A DNA stretch of 64,000 nt from Bradyrhizobium macuxiense (GTDB lineage: Bacteria > Pseudomonadota > Alphaproteobacteria > Rhizobiales > Xanthobacteraceae): the NCBI RefSeq assembly GCF_007993935.1, contig NZ_VITY01000003.1:558001-622000 (forward strand). The letters are read 5' to 3'. The translations under genes and the position numbers were made by a program. The notes beneath the pieces are model-generated. The model was not told where the DNA came from. It ran no database searches and saw only the letters and a program-made list of their open reading frames with translations. Positions 19,354-28,347 of the stretch are shown here, one piece after another; within the stretch, counting starts at the first letter, position 1, and every line of letters begins with the position of its first letter.

Positions 19354-22300
19354 TCTCGATCTCGGAGCCCTTCATCCGCCGGCCGGTGGGCACCACCTTG
19401 CTGGCGATTGGGCTGTTCCTGGTCGGGATCGTCGCCTACGAATTCCTGCCGGTGTCGTCGGTTCCGAACGTCGACTTCCCGACCATCCGGGTGTCGGCGT
19501 CACGGCCCGGCGCCGATCCCTCCGTGATGGCTTCGACCGTCGCCGCGCCGCTGGAGCGCAAGCTCGGTACTATCTCGGGCGTCGACCAGATCACCTCGAC
19601 GAGCTCGCTCGGCGTCACCAGCATCCAGGTGCAGTTCTCGATCGGCCGCGACATCGACCGCGCCGCACGCGACGTGCAGGCCGCGATCAATGCTTCGCTC
19701 GCCGATCTGCCGAGCGACCTGCCGTCGCTGCCCAAGTTCCGCAAGGCCAATCCGGCCGCCGCACCGGTGTTCGTGCTGGCGCTGACCTCGAAGACGATCT
19801 CGACCAGCGCGATGTACGACGTCGCCGACACCGTGCTGGCGCAGCGCATCTCGCAAGTGCCGGGCGTCGGCGAGGTCACCGTCAGCGGCGCCGATCAGCC
19901 GGCAGTGCGCATCGCGCTCAATCCGGTGTCGCTGGCCAATGCCGGGATCTCGACCGATGACGTCCGGCTTGCGATCATCAATGCCAATCCGCTCGGCCCC
20001 GTCGGCATCTTCAACGGCGACCGGCTGAGCGAGACGCTGTCGATCAACAAGCAGATGCGCACTGCGGCCGAGTTCCGCGACATCCTCATCAAGAGCTCGA
20101 ACGGCAATTTCGTCCGCCTCTCCGACGTCGCCGAGGTTGAGGACTCCGTCCGCAACTCGCGCTCGATCGCCTGGTTCAACAAGCAGCCGGCGGTGTTGAT
20201 CCAGATCACCAAGCAGGGCGACGCCAACGTCATCGACACCGTCGACAACGTCCGCCGGCTGCTGCCGGACTTGAGGAAGTGGATCCCGGCCGGCGTCGAG
20301 ATCTCGACCCTGGTCGATCGCACCGGTACGATCCGCGCCAGCGTCGAGGACATGCAGTTCACGCTGCTGGCGACCGCCATGCTCGTGATGGTCGTGGTGT
20401 TCGTGTTCCTGCGCCGCGTGGTGCCGACGATCGCCGCCGGCGTCTCGGTGCCGCTGGCGCTGGCCGGCACCTGCGCCGGGATGTGGCTCGCCGGCTTCTC
20501 GATCGACAATCTGTCGCTGATGGCGCTCGCGATCTCGGTTGGCTTCGTGGTCGACGACGCCATCGTGATGATCGAGAACATGTACCGCAATCTCGAGCAG
20601 GGCATGGCGCCGTATCCGGCGGCGGTCGAGGGCGCCAAGCAGATCGGCTTCACCGTGCTGTCGATCTCGCTGTCGCTGATCGCGGCCTTTACGCCGTTGA
20701 TCTTCATGGACGGCATTGTCGGCCGGTTGCTGCGGGAATTCTCGCTGACCCTGACCTTTGCCATCATCGTGTCGACCCTGGTGTCGGTGACGATCACGCC
20801 GATGATCTGCGCGCACTACATCAAGGAGGCGACTTCCGATCGCGCCACCTGGTACGACCGCGCCATCGAGGGTGCGCTGTCGCGGGTCGTGGCGTTCTAT
20901 ACGTCGACCCTGCGGATCGTGCTCGGCTATCCCTTCCTGACGCTGATTGTGTTCTTCGCCACCGTCGCACTGACGGTGACGCTCTATATCAAGACGCCGA
21001 AGGGCTATTTCCCGACCGACGACAGCGGATTCGTGATCGGTTCGACACGGGCCTCGGCCGATATCTCGTTCCAGTCGATGCTTCAGCTGCAGCAGCGGCT
21101 CGCCGACATCGTGATGGCCGATCCCGCGGTCGCCGGCATCGGCTCGTCGGTCGGCTCCGGCGGCGGTCCGGGCGGCGCCACCTCCAACCGCGGCACCATG
21201 TTCATCAGCCTGAAACCGCCGGAGGAGCGGGCAGGCCTATCGACCGCCCAGGTGATCGACCGGCTGCGCCGCAACCTGTTCATGGTGCCCGGCATCCGCC
21301 TGTTCATGTTCGCCGCGCAGGACATCCGCACCGGCGGCCGGCAGAGCGATTCGGACTACCAGTACACGCTCGCCTCGACCGATCTCGATCTGTTGCAGAA
21401 ATGGGCGCCGCTCGTCGCCAAGCGGATGGAGACGGTGGAGGGCATCACCGACGTGTCCTCCGACCGCGATCCCGGCGGCCTGCAGCTCAACCTCGTGATC
21501 GACCGCAAGATTGCCTCGAGCCTCGGTGTCCGGGTGCAGGACATCGACAACGCACTGAACAACGCCTTCTCGCAGCGGCAGATCTCCTACATCTACACCC
21601 AGCGCAACCAGTACGTGGTGGTGCTCGAGATCGATCCGAAGTTCCAGAACGATCCCTCGAACCTCGAGCGAATCTATGTCGCCGGCGCCAATGACGTGCA
21701 GGTGCCGCTGTCGGCGCTGGTGCACTACCAGCGCGGACTGTCGGCGCTGGCGGTCTATCACTCCGGCGGCTTCCCCTCGACCACGGTGTCGTTCAACCTG
21801 TTGCCGGACGTGCCGCTGGAGGTCGCGACCACCAACATCCAGCAGGCGGTCAACGAACTGCACATGCCGGAGGGCATTCGCGGCAGCTTCGACGGCAATG
21901 CCGGCGACTTCAACAAGACCAGCGGGCGGCAGCCGCTGCTGATCCTCGGCGCGCTGGTCGCGATGTATATCGTACTCGGCGTGCTCTATGAGAGCCTCGC
22001 GCATCCGATCACGATCATCTCGACGCTGCCGTCGGCCGGCCTCGGCGCCTTGCTGGCGCTGCAGGTGACCAACACGCCGCTGACCGTGATCGCCTTCGTC
22101 GGCATCATCCTCTTGATCGGCATCGTCAAGAAGAACGGCATCATGATGGTCGACTTCGCGCTCGAGGCCGAACGGCATCAGGGCCTGTCGTCGCGGGACG
22201 CGATCTTCGAGGCCTGCCGCGCGCGCTTCCGCCCGATCCTGATGACGACGATGGCGGCGCTGTTCGCCGGCATTCCGCTGGTCATTGCGACCGGCCCGGG

Positions 22301-22454
22301 CACCGAGCTGCGGCGGCCGCTCGGCATCACCATCATCGGCGGCCTGTTCGTGTCGCAGATCCTGACGCTCTACACGACGCCGGTGATCTATCTGTTGATC
22401 GACCGGCTGCGGCAGCGCCGCGAGCCGTCAGGTGTGCACGCGCCGGCGGAATAG
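19350..22454 (+). CDS. RND efflux pump, MdtC-like permease
   Basis: A 1034-residue RND transporter paralogous to the upstream gene, beginning with a GTG that overlaps that gene's stop (SISEPFIRRPVGTTLLAIG). It retains the VDDAIVMIEN proton-relay motif and the C-terminal signature GIVKKNGIMMVDFALEAER. Tandem non-identical RND subunits following one adaptor are the MdtABC arrangement; the fourth gene here is the NodT-type outer-membrane factor at the front. Last gene of the operon. Confidence 0.9.
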   Translation: MISISEPFIRRPVGTTLLAIGLFLVGIVAYEFLPVSSVPNVDFPTIRVSASRPGADPSVMASTVAAPLERKLGTISGVDQITSTSSLGVTSIQVQFSIGRDIDRAARDVQAAINASLADLPSDLPSLPKFRKANPAAAPVFVLALTSKTISTSAMYDVADTVLAQRISQVPGVGEVTVSGADQPAVRIALNPVSLANAGISTDDVRLAIINANPLGPVGIFNGDRLSETLSINKQMRTAAEFRDILIKSSNGNFVRLSDVAEVEDSVRNSRSIAWFNKQPAVLIQITKQGDANVIDTVDNVRRLLPDLRKWIPAGVEISTLVDRTGTIRASVEDMQFTLLATAMLVMVVVFVFLRRVVPTIAAGVSVPLALAGTCAGMWLAGFSIDNLSLMALAISVGFVVDDAIVMIENMYRNLEQGMAPYPAAVEGAKQIGFTVLSISLSLIAAFTPLIFMDGIVGRLLREFSLTLTFAIIVSTLVSVTITPMICAHYIKEATSDRATWYDRAIEGALSRVVAFYTSTLRIVLGYPFLTLIVFFATVALTVTLYIKTPKGYFPTDDSGFVIGSTRASADISFQSMLQLQQRLADIVMADPAVAGIGSSVGSGGGPGGATSNRGTMFISLKPPEERAGLSTAQVIDRLRRNLFMVPGIRLFMFAAQDIRTGGRQSDSDYQYTLASTDLDLLQKWAPLVAKRMETVEGITDVSSDRDPGGLQLNLVIDRKIASSLGVRVQDIDNALNNAFSQRQISYIYTQRNQYVVVLEIDPKFQNDPSNLERIYVAGANDVQVPLSALVHYQRGLSALAVYHSGGFPSTTVSFNLLPDVPLEVATTNIQQAVNELHMPEGIRGSFDGNAGDFNKTSGRQPLLILGALVAMYIVLGVLYESLAHPITIISTLPSAGLGALLALQVTNTPLTVIAFVGIILLIGIVKKNGIMMVDFALEAERHQGLSSRDAIFEACRARFRPILMTTMAALFAGIPLVIATGPGTELRRPLGITIIGGLFVSQILTLYTTPVIYLLIDRLRQRREPSGVHAPAE

Positions 22455-22489
22455 TTTGAATTGCGCCGTCGTGAGCGTATAGCGGTGCC

Positions 22490-23215
22490 ATGTCCGAACC
22501 GACCGAAGTCAAATCCGACGTTATCGCCGAGATCGAGGATTGCGCGAATTGCGGCAAGCCGCTGCCGCTGTGCATCTGCGACAGCGTCACGCCGATCGAA
22601 AGCCGCATCCAGCTGCTGATCCTGATCCATCCGCAGGAGCAGGACAGGGCGCTCGGCACCGCGCGACTGTTGGCGCGGCATTTCGAGAACGCGGTGGTGC
22701 GGATCGGATTATCCTGGCCGAGCCTTGCCAAGGCGCTCGGCCGGCCGGTGCCCGATCCGTCGCGCTGGGCGGTGCTCTACCTGGGCTCGGCCAAGGTCGA
22801 GGACCTCGAGACTGACGCCGAGATCGTCGCGATCAACCGCAAGGGCGAGCTCGAGCCGCATCAGCGCGCGATCCTGTCCGACATCGAGGGCATCGTGCTG
22901 CTCGATGGCACCTGGAGCCAGGCCAAGGCGCTGTGGTGGCGCAATGCCTGGATGCTGAAGTGCCAGCGGGTGATTCTCGGGCCGAAACGCCCCTCGCTGT
23001 ACGGCAAGCTGCGCCGGGAACCGCGGCGCGACGGCCTGTCCACCATCGAGGCGGCCGCGATCCTGCTGGCCGGGCTGCAGAAGCGTCCCGATATCGCCGC
23101 GACGTTGTCAGACAGTTTCGAGCGGATGCTGGCGAGATTCCGCGAAGTCCAGGCCAAATTGCCGGAATTGGCGCCAAAACCCAGGAAACGGGACTACCGG
23201 AGGCGCCGGCGTTAG
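22490..23215 (+). CDS. DTW-domain tRNA-uridine aminocarboxypropyltransferase
   Basis: A 241-residue DTW-domain protein. Four cysteines (C18, C21, C28, C30) form the family's N-terminal metal-site pattern, and the D-x-T-W signature is D139-G-T-W142. Family members (TapT/YfiP, TuaA) transfer the 3-amino-3-carboxypropyl group of S-adenosylmethionine to a uridine of tRNA (acp3U). ATG 22490 lies 36 bases after the efflux operon; co-transcription is possible but not functionally suggested. A tRNA gene follows within 60 bases. The basic C-terminus (PRKRDYRRRRR) fits RNA binding. Confidence 0.82.
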   Translation: MSEPTEVKSDVIAEIEDCANCGKPLPLCICDSVTPIESRIQLLILIHPQEQDRALGTARLLARHFENAVVRIGLSWPSLAKALGRPVPDPSRWAVLYLGSAKVEDLETDAEIVAINRKGELEPHQRAILSDIEGIVLLDGTWSQAKALWWRNAWMLKCQRVILGPKRPSLYGKLRREPRRDGLSTIEAAAILLAGLQKRPDIAATLSDSFERMLARFREVQAKLPELAPKPRKRDYRRRRR

Positions 23216-23270
23216 CTGTTGGGCTCGGTTGCCTATCTGAGAGAGGGCGTATATGAAGTGCGCCGCAAGG

Positions 23271-23344
23271 GGCCACGTGGCGGAGTGGTTACGCAACGGT
23301 CTGCAAAACCGTGTACACCAGTTCAATTCTGGTCGTGGCCTCCA
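23271..23344 (+). tRNA. tRNA-Cys (anticodon GCA)
   Basis: The acceptor stem GGCCACG (23271-23277) pairs with CGTGGCC (23334-23340). The anticodon loop reads CTGCAAA, so the anticodon is GCA. The T-loop TTCAATT is normal, the discriminator base is T as usual for tRNA-Cys, and CCA is encoded (23342-23344). No intron or odd arm is seen. Confidence 0.96.
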
Positions 23345-23387
23345 CTCATCTCATCAATGGCTTGCAGCCAACCAATGAGAAGCCGCA

Positions 23388-23570
23388 TTAGCTCGCGGCG
23401 TACCAACCTTCGGGAAACGGAATCAGCGGCCACGGCGCCTGGTTGTCATTGGCAGCGCGCGGCGGCGGCTGAATGCGGGGCGAGGGTTGGGCCACGAAAT
23501 CCTCCTGAGCAATGGGCGCGATCGCCGTACGCACGGCGTCCAGCAGCAGATCAAATTCGACTTCGCTCAT
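23388..23570 (-). CDS. Small conserved-looking hypothetical protein
   Basis: A 60-residue protein starting MSEVEFDLLLDAVRT, with an acidic/hydrophobic N-terminal helix and a C-terminus PWPLIPFPEGWYAAS after a Pro-rich stretch and AANDNQ. The tail pattern is one I associate with short uncharacterised rhizobial proteins. The start ATG 23570 has GGAGAG seven bases upstream; the longer frame to 23606 lacks a site. No function is known. It faces the tRNA-Cys gene across 43 bases. Confidence 0.55.
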   Translation of the reverse strand: MSEVEFDLLLDAVRTAIAPIAQEDFVAQPSPRIQPPPRAANDNQAPWPLIPFPEGWYAAS

Positions 23571-23968
23571 CGCGCTCTCCGAGGTTCGAGAGCGCAATGG
23601 TCGCAAAACTGTCTTCGGTCCGGATTGAGCGATTCGTTCGAATTTTATGAAAAGAACGATGGTGCCCGGTTTGGTTAATAAATTGCTGATGACCCCTTCG
23701 GGAACCTAGGTCGGCACCGCCGCACCTCGTGTGAGACAAATCACATCTTGCGAAAAACTCTTCCGGGAATTCCCGGCAGTATTCATAGCCGTCAAATATC
23801 GCAGGAATTTTAGGAAGACGTGACAATGAAGGCAAGCAGGCGGAAGTGCAGCCAATAGTAACGTTGCATCGATCCTCGGCTCTTGCTGACTCCGTTCGCC
23901 AGAGCCGAACAGCTCCGCGCCCGCTGTTGATCGCCTCGGCGAAGGGGAAATTCCCGAGGTCGGTGCGG
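23571..23968. other. 398-base intergenic region
   Basis: No gene is supported. Minus-strand frames here (for example 23706-23972) have no family features and weak starts. The region is AT-richer than its neighbours and contains a CRP/FNR-type palindrome (23730-23745) and a 14-base perfect palindrome CCGGGAATTCCCGG (23763-23776). A ten-codon frame at 23826 preceded by AGGAAG is too short to judge. It could hide a small RNA or a leader. Confidence 0.3.
23730..23745. promoter_or_regulatory. CRP/FNR-type palindrome TGTGA-N6-TCACA
   Basis: TGTGA (23730-23734) and TCACA (23741-23745) are perfect half-sites with the six-base spacer of enterobacterial CRP sites. It lies 160 bases upstream of the small minus-strand gene at 23388-23570 and in a region without other genes. 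A chance match is possible. Confidence 0.4.
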
Positions 23969-24613
23969 TCAAGCCAGCCCGGCGAGGTCATCCGGCAGCA
24001 TGGTCTTGAACTGCGTCAGCACCTGCCGCGCCTTTTTCGGCGGCAGCGTGATCGCGTGGCGTACGGCGGCCGCGATCAGCGTCATCGTCAGTGCTGAGAA
24101 GGTGGCGAGGGTGGTTGCCGGCACGCCCGGCGCAACCCGCCTGATCGCGTCGGATAACAGGCCGGAAAGCACGTCCATGTCGTCGGCATCGAGCTTCTGC
24201 AGGGCGCGGTCAGCCTGCGTCGCCTGCCAGATGTCGCGCATGACCGGCTCGCGCATGAACATCTCGTAGTAGCTGTCGACGATCCGGCAAAGCGCGGGAT
24301 GCAGGTCGCGCGGGGTCGTGACAGCAGCCAGATCGCGCCTGACGCATTCGCGCCCGACGGCGTTGTGCCGTTCCGCCAGCGTGCCGATGATCGCGGCCTT
24401 GTCCGGGAAATATTGATAGAGCGAGCCGAATGCGACGCCGCTGCGTTCGACGATGTCGCTCATCCGGAAGGCCTCGCTGCCTTTCTCCGCCATGATCTCG
24501 GTCGCGCAGGCGAGGATGCGCTCGAACCGCTCGCGGCTGCGCTGCTGCGTCGGGGCAAGCCGCGCCAGCCCGGGCAGGGGAGCTTCCACGGGCGCGGCCT
24601 TTCGTCTCGCCAC
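23969..24613 (-). CDS. TetR/AcrR-family transcriptional regulator
   Basis: A 214-residue regulator. The helix-turn-helix (about residues 24-70: RERFERILACATEIMAEKGSEAF ends a helix, then MSDIVERSGVAFGSLYQYFPDKAAII) is the canonical TetR DNA-binding segment; the C-terminal part is a ligand/dimer domain. It diverges from a small DUF1772 membrane-protein gene, and the 94 bases between them contain two repeated dyads that fit its operator. Likely a repressor of itself and the divergent gene; the ligand is unknown. Confidence 0.88.
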   Translation of the reverse strand: MARRKAAPVEAPLPGLARLAPTQQRSRERFERILACATEIMAEKGSEAFRMSDIVERSGVAFGSLYQYFPDKAAIIGTLAERHNAVGRECVRRDLAAVTTPRDLHPALCRIVDSYYEMFMREPVMRDIWQATQADRALQKLDADDMDVLSGLLSDAIRRVAPGVPATTLATFSALTMTLIAAAVRHAITLPPKKARQVLTQFKTMLPDDLAGLA

Positions 24614-24647
24614 CTTCTGTCTCCTTCGAAATCGGGTTGACGGCTCT

Positions 24648-24693
24648 AATACGAGAGTTTATCGCATTTTACAAATACGAGCATTTCTCGCAT
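24648..24693. promoter_or_regulatory. Putative TetR operator: two directly repeated dyads
   Basis: AATACGAG-N5/6-TTATCGCAT-like unit at 24648-24667 is repeated at 24674-24693 as AATACGAGCATTTCTCGCAT, 26 bases apart. Each unit is itself an imperfect inverted repeat (CGAG...CTCG is perfect in the second). It sits between the TetR gene and the divergent DUF1772 gene, ending 14 bases before the latter's ATG and overlapping its likely promoter. Confidence 0.55.
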
Positions 24694-24707
24694 TCGGAGG
24701 TGGAGCG

Positions 24708-25193
24708 ATGCGCAATATCCTGACCTCGGGCTTGCTGTGGTTTTCCGCGCTCGGCTGCGGCCTGCTCGCCGGGCTCTATTTTGCGTTCTCGACATTCGTG
24801 ATGACCGCGCTCGGCCGCATCGATCAGGCCGCCGGTATCTCGGCGATGAACGCAATCAATACCGACATTGTGCGTTCGCTGTTCATGCCGGTGTTCCTCG
24901 GCACCACGCTGTCCTGCGCCGTGCTGGTCGTGCTCGGTGCGCTCAGATGGCAGGAGCCGGGCGCCATTGCGATGATTTGCGGCGGCGGCCTCTATGTCCT
25001 CGGGATGTTCGTCGTCACCGCCGTCTTCAACGTGCCGCTGAACGACCAGCTTGCGGCCGCAGATCCCGCCAGCACCGCGACCGCGCCGCTCTGGGCGCGC
25101 TTTCTGACCGACTGGACCTTCTGGAACCACGTGCGGACCGTCGCTTCGCTCGCGGCGACCGCGCTGTTGATCGTTGCCATCGCCGCGCGCTGA
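24708..25193 (+). CDS. DUF1772 (anthrone-oxygenase-like) small membrane protein
   Basis: A 161-residue integral membrane protein with about four hydrophobic helices (residues 3-27, 55-75, 82-102, 141-160). The AGLYFAFSTFVMTAL segment and the later VFNVPLNDQLA motif match the DUF1772/anthrone oxygenase-like family, whose bacterial members have no established role. ATG 24708 has GGAGG-TGGAG upstream; longer frames run back into the regulator's region. It is divergent from, and probably controlled by, the TetR protein. Confidence 0.78.
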   Translation: MRNILTSGLLWFSALGCGLLAGLYFAFSTFVMTALGRIDQAAGISAMNAINTDIVRSLFMPVFLGTTLSCAVLVVLGALRWQEPGAIAMICGGGLYVLGMFVVTAVFNVPLNDQLAAADPASTATAPLWARFLTDWTFWNHVRTVASLAATALLIVAIAAR

Positions 25194-25569
25194 TCGGAAC
25201 AGAGAAGCCTCTGGCGGCGCGCTTCGCATTTTAAAGAACGTCAACCTCGGCAAGCTCAACGTGCTGAGGCTCCGCTACGACCCCGGCACCAAGACCACCT
25301 CATTCATCCCGGAATGACATCGTGGGGGCGGGGCCCTGGCCGGGAATCACGGTGCGGCGGTAATGCCGCGCCATTGGTTCATCGCGGCCGCCCGGCGCCG
25401 GGAACGGGACAGCCGGGACAGCCCTGCGTTACCCTGGGACGCCGGCAAACCCTTGCATTGCAGCGGTTTACCGTGCTGCGCTAAAGTTTCGCCGAAGCCC
25501 CATTTGGTTCTTTGCAAGCCCGAAAGGCTTTGTTATACGCTGCCCGCTCGCGAACACTTGTTCGCCTGT
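25194..25569. other. 376-base intergenic region before tRNA-Asn
   Basis: Apart from a possible gene remnant (25231-25317) I see nothing coding. The last 60 bases should hold the tRNA-Asn promoter; TTGTTATAC at about 25532-25540 resembles a -10 context. Confidence 0.3.
25231..25317 (+). pseudogene. Possible C-terminal remnant of an unidentified gene
   Basis: Twenty-eight in-frame codons ending at TGA 25315-25317 read like a real protein end (LKNVNLGKLNVLRLRYDP, then GTKTTSFIPE) but have no start or upstream continuation. The parent family is not recognised. It may be chance. Confidence 0.2.
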
Positions 25570-25644
25570 TCCTCGGTAGCTCAGCGGTAGAGCATTCGAC
25601 TGTTAATCGAATGGTCGCTGGTTCGAATCCAGCCCGGGGAGCCA
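25570..25644 (+). tRNA. tRNA-Asn (anticodon GTT)
   Basis: Acceptor strands TCCTCGG (25570-25576) and CCGGGGA pair with one G-T wobble. The anticodon loop CTGTTAA gives GTT. The D-arm GCTCAGCGGTAGAGC and T-loop TTCGAAT are standard, and CCA is encoded at the 3' end (25642-25644). Confidence 0.96.
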
Positions 25645-25778
25645 GCTTTGCTGGCCCACCAACGTCGCCATCGACAATCACAAGCACGTGGTCCGCAACA
25701 CGGCGAACCAAAAACGTCGTCAAATCGACTCAATAACTGTCGACACTTCGCCGTGCCGGGTCTTGAGAGGTGATTTTG

Positions 25779-25958
25779 ATGGCCATTAACCTGATCGACC
25801 TGTCGATGCCGCAGCCGACGCTTGTTCCGCATGATGCTCCCGTCATCAGCGACGATGAGTGTGTCCGCCGGCTCGCAAGGGCCGTCGAGGAGCATGATTC
25901 CGAACATCTCGATGAAGTGGCCCGCCTGATCGGCCGGCTTGCGGTCACGATCGAATAG
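25779..25958 (+). CDS. Small hypothetical protein
   Basis: A 59-residue acidic protein (MAINLIDLSMPQPTLVPHD..., ending RLIGRLAVTIE). The second half is a predicted amphipathic helix (DDECVRRLARAVEEHDSEHL). ATG 25779 has GAGAGG eight bases upstream, which supports translation. I do not recognise the family; it stands alone between tRNA-Asn and the isoaspartyl-methyltransferase-like gene. Confidence 0.5.
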   Translation: MAINLIDLSMPQPTLVPHDAPVISDDECVRRLARAVEEHDSEHLDEVARLIGRLAVTIE

Positions 25959-26079
25959 AGCGCGCCCCGGAGCATCGCGCACGCCAACGGCGTGTTGCGT
26001 TTTGGCGGAGCTTGTTCCAAAAGATGGCCCTGTTCTAGCTTCTCCAGCGGCAATGCCGCGACTTGCAGGGTCCCCGCCA

Positions 26080-26745
26080 ATGACCGGTTTTTCGACCGCG
26101 CGCCAGTACATGGTCGATGGTCAGGTGCGTCCGAGCGACGTGACCGATGATCGTATTCTCGAAGCCATGCTGACCGTGCCGCGCGAAGTGTTCGTGCCGG
26201 CCAGCAAGCAGGCGCTCGCCTATCTGGACCTCGATCTCGACGTCGCCGAGGGCGGCGCGGCCAAGCGCTGCCTGATCACGCCGGCGCTGCTCGCCAGGAT
26301 GCTGCAGGCCGCCGAGATCAAGGCCACCGACCGCGTCCTGGTCGTCGGCTGTGCAACCGGCTACGCCGCCGCGATCGTGGCGCGCTTTGCGGCACAGGTC
26401 AGCGCCACCGAGAGCGATTCGGCGCTTGCCGCGAAAGCGACCACCGCGTTCGCCCAGCTCGGGATCCAGAATGTGACCGTCAAGACCGCAGGTTCCGCGG
26501 ACGGCGATGCCGCGGGTGCGCCATATGACGTCATCGTCCTCAATGGTGCGACCGAGATCCTCCCGACCGGGCTGTTTGGCCAGCTCAAGGAGGGAGGACG
26601 GCTGGTCGGGGTGTTTGGCCTGACGCCGCCGCCGCGCGCCACCCTCGTGACGCATTCCCACGGGGATTTCGGACATCGCGAGCTGTTTGACGCCGCCGCC
26701 CCGGTGCTGCCCGGACTGGAACGGCTACCCGCCTTCGTCTTTTGA
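26080..26745 (+). CDS. Protein-L-isoaspartate O-methyltransferase family protein
   Basis: A 221-residue class I SAM methyltransferase of the PCMT family. The N-terminal ARQYMVDGQVRPSDVTDDRI motif and the SAM-binding loop VLVVGCATGYAAAIVARFA (about residues 87-105) are clear. Rhizobial genomes carry this form directly upstream of tolC; whether it repairs isoaspartate is uncertain, since the family includes divergent members and the central catalytic region is shortened. ATG 26080 begins the conserved part; the frame to 25939 overlaps the previous gene. The order with tolC, popZ and valS is conserved in the Rhizobiales. Confidence 0.82.
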   Translation: MTGFSTARQYMVDGQVRPSDVTDDRILEAMLTVPREVFVPASKQALAYLDLDLDVAEGGAAKRCLITPALLARMLQAAEIKATDRVLVVGCATGYAAAIVARFAAQVSATESDSALAAKATTAFAQLGIQNVTVKTAGSADGDAAGAPYDVIVLNGATEILPTGLFGQLKEGGRLVGVFGLTPPPRATLVTHSHGDFGHRELFDAAAPVLPGLERLPAFVF

Positions 26746-26946
26746 CCGACCGCTACCGCGCTGCGCCACCTTATAAAATCCCGTTCTGAATCAGAAGTGT
26801 GGCCCGTTTGCCCCATGTGAAGAGTTTCCGCCGTGTTCCGTTGCGGGGTAGTTCCGTTACCCTTAGCTGCGGACTAAGGTGAGGCGGGACTCACTTCGTC
26901 TGAAGCGACCGCCGGAACTGACTTGCGTGTGGAGACGGCGACTACA

Positions 26947-28347
26947 ATGATTGGATTACCGGGGATGCGAGGGGTGAAGGCTATCACCGCGGCTGCGACT
27001 GCCGCCCTTCTGTTGGCGGAGCTGGGCCCCGTGCCCGCGCTCGCCGAAACTATCGAGTCCGCGCTGGTGCGGTCCTACCAGAACAATCCCCAGCTGAACG
27101 CGCAACGTGCGTTGGTGCGGTCGACAGACGAAAACGTTCCGCAGGCACTCTCGGGTTACCGTCCGAAGGTCTCGCTGACCGCAACGGCCGGCGGACAATA
27201 CACCGATGAGCAGTTGGCGGCGGGAAGCGCGGCTGTGTCCGGCGTGAGCCGGCAGCGCAGCGTCGGCATCACCGCCAACCAGTCGCTGTTCAACGCGCAG
27301 AACGCTCCCAGAGTACGCCAGGCCGAAAGCCAGGTGTCGTCGGCACGTGAAGGTTTGCGAGCGCTTGAGCAGTCGGTGCTCCTGAGCGCGGCCACGATCT
27401 ACATGGACTACCTCCGCGATGCGGCGATCGTCGAGGTCCAGCGCAGCAATACACGCGTGCTGGAACAGACGCTGAAGCAGACCCAGGATCGCTTCAACGT
27501 CGGCGAGGTGACGCGCACGGACGTTGCGCAATCCGAGGCCCAGCTCGCGGCCGGCAGAACCCAGCAGCTCACCGCGGAATCGAATCTGACGACGACGCGA
27601 TCGAACTACCGCCGCATCATCGGCGTCGAGCCGCAGAATCCCGCGCCGGGTTCGCCGGTCGACCGGTTCCTGCCGTCGTCGCTATCGGCTGCTGTCGAAC
27701 TCAGTCTGACCCAGAATCCGAACGTCACCGCCGCGATGTACGGCGTCGACGTCAACTTCCTGCAGACCAAGGTTGCCGAAGGCGCGCTGCTGCCGACGGT
27801 TGCGCTGCAGGCGTCGGTCAGCCAGGGCTACGAAACGCAGTTGACCGTATACCGCCTCTTCAACGCCTCGGTCGGCGTTCAACTGTCGCTGCCGATCTAC
27901 CAGGGCGGCGCTGAATACTCGCTGATCCGCCAGTCCAAGGAATCGTTGGCGCAGCAGCGCCTGGTGCTGGACCAGACCAGGGATCAGGCGCGTGCCAACG
28001 TCGTCACTGCCTGGGGTCAGCTGGTCGCCGGCAAGTCGCAGGTGGCATCGGCGCAGGCGCAGGTGACCGCGTCGGAAATCGCGCTGAACGGCGTGCGCGA
28101 AGAGGCCAAGGCCGGCCAGCGCACCACGCTCGACGTGCTCAACGCGCAGCAGGCGCTCGTCAACGCGCGCAATGCGCTCGTCACAGCGCAGCATGACCGC
28201 GTCGTCGCTTCCTACAACGTGCTGAACTATATCGGCCGCTTGTCGCCGCAGGTGATGGGCCTTTCGACCAACATCTATGATCCGAGCGTGCACTACCAGC
28301 AGGTTCGTGACAATTGGGCCGGCGTTCGCACGCCCGACGGCCGCTAA
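26947..28347 (+). CDS. tolC: TolC-family outer-membrane protein
   Basis: A 466-residue type I secretion/efflux outer-membrane channel. Signal peptide to about residue 33 (PALAE), then two OEP repeats with long helices (ENVPQALSGYRPKVSLTA; RQSKESLAQQRLVLDQTRDQARANVVTAWGQLVAG). It partners with ABC exporters or RND pumps to span the outer membrane. TTG 26923 is an earlier possible start but ATG 26947 gives a normal leader. Its position between the PCMT-like gene and popZ/valS is a Rhizobiales hallmark (Brucella bepC region). This is a second outer-membrane channel besides the NodT-type one at 13.2 kb. Confidence 0.9.
   Translation: MIGLPGMRGVKAITAAATAALLLAELGPVPALAETIESALVRSYQNNPQLNAQRALVRSTDENVPQALSGYRPKVSLTATAGGQYTDEQLAAGSAAVSGVSRQRSVGITANQSLFNAQNAPRVRQAESQVSSAREGLRALEQSVLLSAATIYMDYLRDAAIVEVQRSNTRVLEQTLKQTQDRFNVGEVTRTDVAQSEAQLAAGRTQQLTAESNLTTTRSNYRRIIGVEPQNPAPGSPVDRFLPSSLSAAVELSLTQNPNVTAAMYGVDVNFLQTKVAEGALLPTVALQASVSQGYETQLTVYRLFNASVGVQLSLPIYQGGAEYSLIRQSKESLAQQRLVLDQTRDQARANVVTAWGQLVAGKSQVASAQAQVTASEIALNGVREEAKAGQRTTLDVLNAQQALVNARNALVTAQHDRVVASYNVLNYIGRLSPQVMGLSTNIYDPSVHYQQVRDNWAGVRTPDGR

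Noticed and set aside
16225..22454. Tandem RND genes as a recent DNA duplication
   Set aside because: The two proteins are clearly diverged (different lengths and many substitutions) and fit the normal MdtB/MdtC pair.
23706..23972. Minus-strand frame between the small gene and the TetR gene
   Set aside because: No ribosome site, no family features, and overlaps the CRP-type palindrome; treated as non-coding.
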